Assembly: GCA_029335875.2 (NCBI GenBank)
Contig: JARJMZ020000036.1
Span: forward strand, 124,001 to 188,000
Length of the DNA stretch: 64,000 nt
From: Thermoprotei archaeon
Lineage (GTDB): Archaea > Thermoproteota > Thermoprotei_A > Sulfolobales > Acidilobaceae
Reading direction: 5' to 3'
This document shows, one piece after another, positions 59,800 to 64,000 of this stretch (position 1 is its first letter; the number at the start of each line of letters is the position of its first letter). A program made the position numbers and the translations under genes. The notes beneath the pieces were generated by a model. The model did no database searches. It was not told the DNA's origin and saw only the letters and a program-made list of their open reading frames with translations.

Positions 59800-61206
59800 G
59801 TGTTAAAGGGTGGTTTATTGGCTGTTTGGAGTGTTCTAGCTCTCTTGAGGGAGAACCCTGAGGAGCTTAAGGGGCACGTGGCTAAGAGGCTTATGGATAC
59901 TAGTATAGTGGATTTAGCCTACCAGCTTGACGTTGAGTGGCGTAGGCTTCAGACGGAGATTAACGAGCTTAGGCATAAGCATAACCTGATAACTAGGAGT
60001 GTTGCTAAGGCTTCTAGTGAGGGGGAGAGGAGGCTTCTCCTGGAGGAGGCTAAGGGCCTCCTTAAAGTCATTGAGGAGAGGGAGGCTAGGCTGGCTGATG
60101 TTGAAGCTAAGAGGTTTGAGGTTTTGAACTCCCTGCCTAACCTTGTTGAAGATGATGTGCCTGTAGGCGATGAGAACGCTAGTGTCCCCGTAGAGTTTTG
60201 GGGCGTGCCTAGGGTTTGGTCAGGCTATTTGGAGCAGTTTAGGGACCAGGTTGAGAGGTATGGTTTCAAGGTGGAATACGAGCTCATAGACTGGAAGCCT
60301 CGGGGCCACGCTGACATGCTCGAGGAAGTTTTAATGTTGGGGGACACTGTTAAGGCTGGGGAGGTTGCCGGGTCCAGGTTCTACTATCTATTCGACGACC
60401 TCGTGTGGCTCGACTTCGCCCTCCTCCTCTACGCTATTGACAAGCTTACATCTAAGGGTTACACTCTAGTGCTCCCCCCTTACATGCTCAGGTATAAGGT
60501 TATGAGGGGTGTAGTGGATCTGGGGGCTTTCAGAGACGCTATATACAAGGTTGAGGGGGAAGACTTATACCTCATAGCCACGTCAGAACACTCCCTGGCA
60601 GCCCTATACTATGGAGAGGAAATTTATGACGACGAGCTCCCCATAAAACTCGCAGGCATAAGCCCTTGTTTCAGGAAAGAAGCCGGGGCCGGCAGCAGGG
60701 ACCTCAAAGGAATATTCAGGGTACACCAGTTCCACAAGGTGGAGCAATTCGTATTCTCAAAGCCCGAAGATAGCAGGAAGATGCTCGAGGAGATAATAGG
60801 CAACGCTAAGGAAATGTTCCAGGAACTAGGGCTACCCTATAGAATAGTAAACATAGCCTCAGGAGACCTGGGAGCCCCCGCAGCAAAGAAATACGACCTT
60901 GAAGTGTGGATGCCGGCCCAAGGCAAATACAGGGAGATGGTGAGCGCGAGCAACTGCACAGACTGGCAGTCATACAGGCTGGGCATAAGAATGATCAGGA
61001 GGAAAGGAATGACGAGAGAGTACGTTCACACCCTCAACAGCACGGCAATAGCCTCAACGAGAACAATAACAGCAATACTAGAAAACTACCAAGAACCAGA
61101 CGGGACAGTAGTAATACCTAAAGCCCTAAGAAAATACCTAGAACCCTTCGAAAAAGCCCCCAAAGAATACGTAAAACCCAGAACCCCAACGTCAAAACAT
61201 GAATAA
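59800..61206 (+). CDS. serS: Seryl-tRNA synthetase
   Basis: 468 residues. N-terminal coiled-coil arm (about 30-110, binding the tRNA long variable arm) and class II core with [10 protein letters not shown], motif 2 [24 protein letters not shown] and motif 3 [22 protein letters not shown] 59800 is listed; TTG 59818 with GGGTGG upstream may be the real start, removing six residues. The last 200 nt use A/C-ending codons almost only, in contrast to the T/G-ending 5' end. Confidence 0.95.
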   Translation: MLKGGLLAVWSVLALLRENPEELKGHVAKRLMDTSIVDLAYQLDVEWRRLQTEINELRHKHNLITRSVAKASSEGERRLLLEEAKGLLKVIEEREARLADVEAKRFEVLNSLPNLVEDDVPVGDENASVPVEFWGVPRVWSGYLEQFRDQVERYGFKVEYELIDWKPRGHADMLEEVLMLGDTVKAGEVAGSRFYYLFDDLVWLDFALLLYAIDKLTSKGYTLVLPPYMLRYKVMRGVVDLGAFRDAIYKVEGEDLYLIATSEHSLAALYYGEEIYDDELPIKLAGISPCFRKEAGAGSRDLKGIFRVHQFHKVEQFVFSKPEDSRKMLEEIIGNAKEMFQELGLPYRIVNIASGDLGAPAAKKYDLEVWMPAQGKYREMVSASNCTDWQSYRLGIRMIRRKGMTREYVHTLNSTAIASTRTITAILENYQEPDGTVVIPKALRKYLEPFEKAPKEYVKPRTPTSKHE

Positions 61207-61426
61207 ACGCGTAACCCGTCCAGCTAAACCTTGAGAAAGCGCATACTAAACTCTCAATAGTAGAGGAGACTCCTAACATGGTCAACAGCCCCCACGCTCA
61301 TTCGATCATTTCAAACGCCCCAGCCGGGGGGTCATTGCTAGGGTTAGCTTGGGGCGTTGCTAGAATGTGAAATTCGTACTCCCATACTTTAGGCTTGCTT
61401 TTCCCTATTTACGTGGGTGTTGTCTT

Positions 61427-61837
61427 TTGGGTTCCGAGGTTGGCGGGTTTGTCAAAGTTAGCGGTGATGAAGAAGTCGTGAGGGAGGTTATTGAGGCCCT
61501 GAAGGAGGTTTACGATCCTGAGATCCCTGTTAACATCTATGACCTCGGCTTGATATATGAGATTCACGTGTTTAAAAACGAGGAAGGTAAGCCTGTGATC
61601 TCAATATTGATGACTATGACAGCCATAGGATGCCCTGTTATTGGGCTTCTCGCCGCCTATGTTGAGGAGGCTGTGAGAGATAGGGTTCCGGGCGCTGAGG
61701 TTAACATTGAGATCACGTTCGACCCCCCGTGGACTCCTGAGAGGATAACTAAGGAGGGTAGGGAGCAGTTTAAGGCCATGTACGGGTATGATATTGTGGA
61801 AGAGTGGATTAGGATTATGAGGGAGAGGGGTTATTAG
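61427..61837 (+). CDS. DUF59/MIP18-family protein (SufT/PaaD-like)
   Basis: 136 residues. VREVIEALKEVYDPEIPVNIYDLGLIYEIHV then MTAIGCPVIGLLAAYVEEAV (conserved Cys) and VNIEITFDPPWTPERIT define the family. Members assist iron-sulfur cluster maturation. I place the start at TTG 61427 after a GTGGGTG-like run because the sequence upstream of it (FRLAFPYLRGCC) is not family-like. It overlaps the convergent dehydrogenase gene by 4 nt. Confidence 0.85.
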   Translation: MGSEVGGFVKVSGDEEVVREVIEALKEVYDPEIPVNIYDLGLIYEIHVFKNEEGKPVISILMTMTAIGCPVIGLLAAYVEEAVRDRVPGAEVNIEITFDPPWTPERITKEGREQFKAMYGYDIVEEWIRIMRERGY

Positions 61838-62862
61838 GGTTTTATAACTATCCTGCCCATTGAGCCCCCTCTTTCCAGGATCTTGTGGGCTTCCCTCACC
61901 TCGCCCGCTTCCAGTTTTATGGGCCTGTAGACAGGCTTGACCTCGCCCCTCTTGAGAATGTTAATTGCTTCTTCTAGTTCTCTTAGTGTGGAGTTGAGGA
62001 CTCCCTGAACTTTAACCTCCCTGAGTATTATAAGGCCTAGTAGAACCTGTTGGGGTCTAGGGTCTACGTTACCTATAACCATGACCCTCCCGCCCCTAGC
62101 CACAGACCTTAAGCTCTGATCTAGTGTGGGGCCCCCTACGGTTTCCACTATAATTTCTGGGCCCCTACCCTCAGTCAGCCTCCTAGCTTCTTCCGAGAAC
62201 CTGTCCCTGTAGACTATAACATTATCAGCCCCATACTTCTCTATTAACCTCGCCTTCTCCTCACTCCTAGTAACGCCTATCACTTTCAAGCCTAAACTCC
62301 TAGCTACCTGGACAGCGTGGATGCCCACGCCGCCAGAAGCTCCTGTGACCAGCGCGCACTCGCCTTTCCTGGCCCCTCCAAGGGTCTTTAAAGCCCTCAG
62401 AACAGTTCCAACAACGCAGGCGGCGAAACTATAGGCTTCCGGGGGCGCTTCCCCCGGGTCTCCCACCCTCTTTAGAATCCAGTGGGGTAGTTTTATGTAT
62501 TCTGCGTAGCATCCATCCATATCTTCTCCAAGCCACCTGGTGCTCCTACATATGTTCTCTCTACCTTCGCTGCACTCGGGATCCCTAGCGTCAAAAGAGT
62601 ATATGAGCGACGCTACTAGATCCCCCTTCTCCAGGCTGTCGACCCCTTCTCCAACTTCTACCACATAGCCTGAAACCTCGTGCCCCGGGATCACTGGGGT
62701 TTTAGTCTTCATAAAGCCCTTCCTCGCCAGCACGTCCCTATAGCATATTCCGCAGCCAGCTACTTTCAATAGAACCTCCCCAGGGCCTACCCTGGGGGTC
62801 TCCACCTCCCTCTCAACTAGGAGGTCCACTTCCCCTACTCCCTCTAGGACTATAGCTTTCAA
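61834..62862 (-). CDS. Medium-chain zinc alcohol dehydrogenase family protein
   Basis: 342 residues. Catalytic zinc ligands in GCGICYRD and PGHEVSG, Rossmann GASGGVGIHAVQVARSLGLKVIGV. The structural-zinc lobe is reduced to DPECSEGRENIC with only two cysteines. The GRENIC-WLGEDMDGCYAEY segment is like archaeal acryloyl-CoA reductase or sugar/alcohol dehydrogenases, so the substrate is open. TTG start at 62862; overlaps the DUF59 gene at the 3' ends. Confidence 0.85.
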   Translation of the reverse strand: MKAIVLEGVGEVDLLVEREVETPRVGPGEVLLKVAGCGICYRDVLARKGFMKTKTPVIPGHEVSGYVVEVGEGVDSLEKGDLVASLIYSFDARDPECSEGRENICRSTRWLGEDMDGCYAEYIKLPHWILKRVGDPGEAPPEAYSFAACVVGTVLRALKTLGGARKGECALVTGASGGVGIHAVQVARSLGLKVIGVTRSEEKARLIEKYGADNVIVYRDRFSEEARRLTEGRGPEIIVETVGGPTLDQSLRSVARGGRVMVIGNVDPRPQQVLLGLIILREVKVQGVLNSTLRELEEAINILKRGEVKPVYRPIKLEAGEVREAHKILERGGSMGRIVIKP

Positions 62863-62992
62863 GCAGGCGGCACCCGTGGATTGCTCTTCTTCGGGAGTTT
62901 AAATTTAACGTTAATACTGGGTGTCGTGGGGTTTAATTAAGCTAAATAAGGTTTAGATTACGCTTTAGCCTACTGGTGGAGGATAAGACCTT

Positions 62993-63880
62993 ATGGATAG
63001 TGAGGGTGAGGATTCTAGCGATAGTAGTTCGAGCGTCTTTATTAGGAGGGCTCGCGTTAGAGACTCTCAAGCCATATATGATATACATTTGAAGAGCCTG
63101 GCGGGGGTAGACAGGGAGAGTAGGGGGTGGTTTTCAAGCATAATAGGGCTTAAATCTAGGAGGGTGAAAGTCCTAGTAGCCGAGATCCAGGGAAGAGTAG
63201 CGGGTTTCATAGTAGCTTACAAAGCTAGAAACAAGGCCTACATAGACTCTCTAGCTGTAGACCCCCAGTATAGGGGTTTAGGCGTGGGTAGCAGACTATT
63301 ACAAGCCCTAGAGGAGGTCTTAGAGTCTGAGGGCGTGGAGGAAATAGGCTTAAGCGTGAAAAAGGACAACCACGGCGCCCTCCAATTCTACATAAAAAAC
63401 GGCTACTCCGTGAAAGGAGTCGTGCTCCTACTAGCTTTGAAGAGGGAGAACGGCCAGAACACCCCTATAAACGGCTTCAGGCACGTCATAGTTAACGGGA
63501 GCATCAGAAAGCTGAAGATCAAAGTCCTCCCAACAACATGGTGGAGCAGCCTAACAGAGTACGTGGATAGGAGGGCGTACGATAAGTTGAAAGACGAGCT
63601 AACAATACTAGTCTACGAAGGCCCGAAACTTAGAGGCCTAGCAGAGTTCTCCCCCGGAAAGAGGATCCTAGTAGACTACATGGCAGTATCCTACGGGAAA
63701 CCCCTCGAATCAATAAAAGCACTAATAGAAGCCTTAAAAAGAGAAGCGTCGAAGACAAACGTTAAAGAAATAATAATACCAGTAGATGGGAGCAAAGGAA
63801 GCATAATAAGAGAACTGTTAAACCTCGGCTTTACAGTAGCGGGGGCAGAATACAGACTCTACAAGAAACTAACACCTTAA
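62993..63880 (+). CDS. GNAT acetyltransferase with extra C-terminal domain
   Basis: 295 residues. Ser/Asp-rich N-terminal 15 residues, then a GNAT domain (17-150) with acetyl-CoA loop YRGLGVGSRLLQ and VKKDNHGALQFYIKNGY. About 140 more residues form a second alpha/beta unit (WSSLTEYVDRRAYDKLKDELTILVYEGPKL, SIKALIEALKREAS) not matched to a family; it may be a degenerate second GNAT. It probably N-terminally acetylates proteins (RimI-like). The last 250 nt use A/C-ending codons. Confidence 0.8.
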   Translation: MDSEGEDSSDSSSSVFIRRARVRDSQAIYDIHLKSLAGVDRESRGWFSSIIGLKSRRVKVLVAEIQGRVAGFIVAYKARNKAYIDSLAVDPQYRGLGVGSRLLQALEEVLESEGVEEIGLSVKKDNHGALQFYIKNGYSVKGVVLLLALKRENGQNTPINGFRHVIVNGSIRKLKIKVLPTTWWSSLTEYVDRRAYDKLKDELTILVYEGPKLRGLAEFSPGKRILVDYMAVSYGKPLESIKALIEALKREASKTNVKEIIIPVDGSKGSIIRELLNLGFTVAGAEYRLYKKLTP

Positions 63881-64000
63881 AACCGTAAACTCAAAACAGC
63901 AAAGCCCGAGCCCCCACACTTCGCAAGAGAACCTGCCAGGAGCCTTACGGTTAGAGGCTCCCGCCATCGTAAATCAAACAATAGAGAGGAACGCTTAAAC
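63881..64000. other. Window end, non-coding
   Basis: 120 bp following the GNAT gene; no ORF or motif supported. Confidence 0.5.

Noticed and set aside
1-64000. CRISPR arrays, rRNA genes, complete insertion sequences
   Set aside because: No regularly spaced direct repeats, no rRNA signatures and no intact transposase were seen.

Overview
The window reads as a gene-dense chromosome segment of a hyperthermophilic crenarchaeon, roughly 50% G+C. Markers are two thermosome subunits, topoisomerase VI, TFB/TFE/MBF1, Rpo8, Gar1, archaeosine TGT, aRF1, PAN, AglB, a short CdvB-like ESCRT-III protein and a threonyl-tRNA synthetase that lacks an editing domain. CdvB and Rpo8 argue for a Desulfurococcales/Acidilobales-like lineage rather than Thermoproteales, but the genus is not identified. 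AGG/ATA codons, frequent GTG/TTG starts and TATA boxes 23-27 bp upstream of starts (leaderless transcripts) fit this. I recognise no rRNA, tRNA or CRISPR array.

Layout. 1-956: end of a phosphate-transport operon (pstB, phoU). 1015-8712: glycosyltransferase, thermosome, a degenerate TtuA/Ncs6 paralogue, two-domain protein disulfide oxidoreductase, MtnA, structural tRNA-splicing endonuclease subunit, TFB and Gar1. 8938-16953: an unknown family, a saccharopine-dehydrogenase-like protein, a membrane M28 peptidase, a three-gene type IV pilus operon and deoxyhypusine synthase. 17098-19918: topoisomerase VI B and A. 19919-24049: accessory-looking region with a tyrosine recombinase, a divergent three-gene unknown operon, a C2H2 zinc-finger protein, decayed ORFs and a possible C/D sRNA. 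24050-36037: ThrRS, Cgi121, a MoaD-phosphoribosyltransferase fusion, S17e, second thermosome, AK6/Fap7, HerA-like ATPase, Rpo8, SmAP3, archaeosine TGT with its PUA half encoded separately, PAC2. 36150-44240: M50 protease, a TnpB remnant, OTCase, aRF1, NMNAT, a bd-type oxidase made of two CydA-like subunits, regulators. 44498-51881: a long minus-strand run from mbf1 through hflX, trm56, tfe, a cytosine-C5 methyltransferase, a COG4080 protein, a PhoU/RCK protein and nreA. 52131-63880: PAN, carbamate kinase with a COG2403 GTPase, AglB, CdvB-like protein, a possible C/D sRNA, SerRS, a DUF59 protein, ADH and a GNAT protein.

Most genes serve information processing (tRNA modification and charging, transcription initiation, translation termination, protein folding and degradation). 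The most unusual items are: (i) a MoaD/ubiquitin-like domain with a Gly-Gly motif fused to a phosphoribosyltransferase; (ii) a TtuA/Ncs6-like protein that keeps both zinc knuckles but has lost the PP-loop; (iii) three genes whose conserved N-terminus lies upstream of every canonical start codon, one of them with a well-placed Shine-Dalgarno before ATT; (iv) the recombinase locus at 20742-22975; (v) identical 17-nt promoter cores on the two thermosome genes; and (vi) a repeated within-gene drift from G/T-ending codons at the 5' end to A/C-ending codons at the 3' end.
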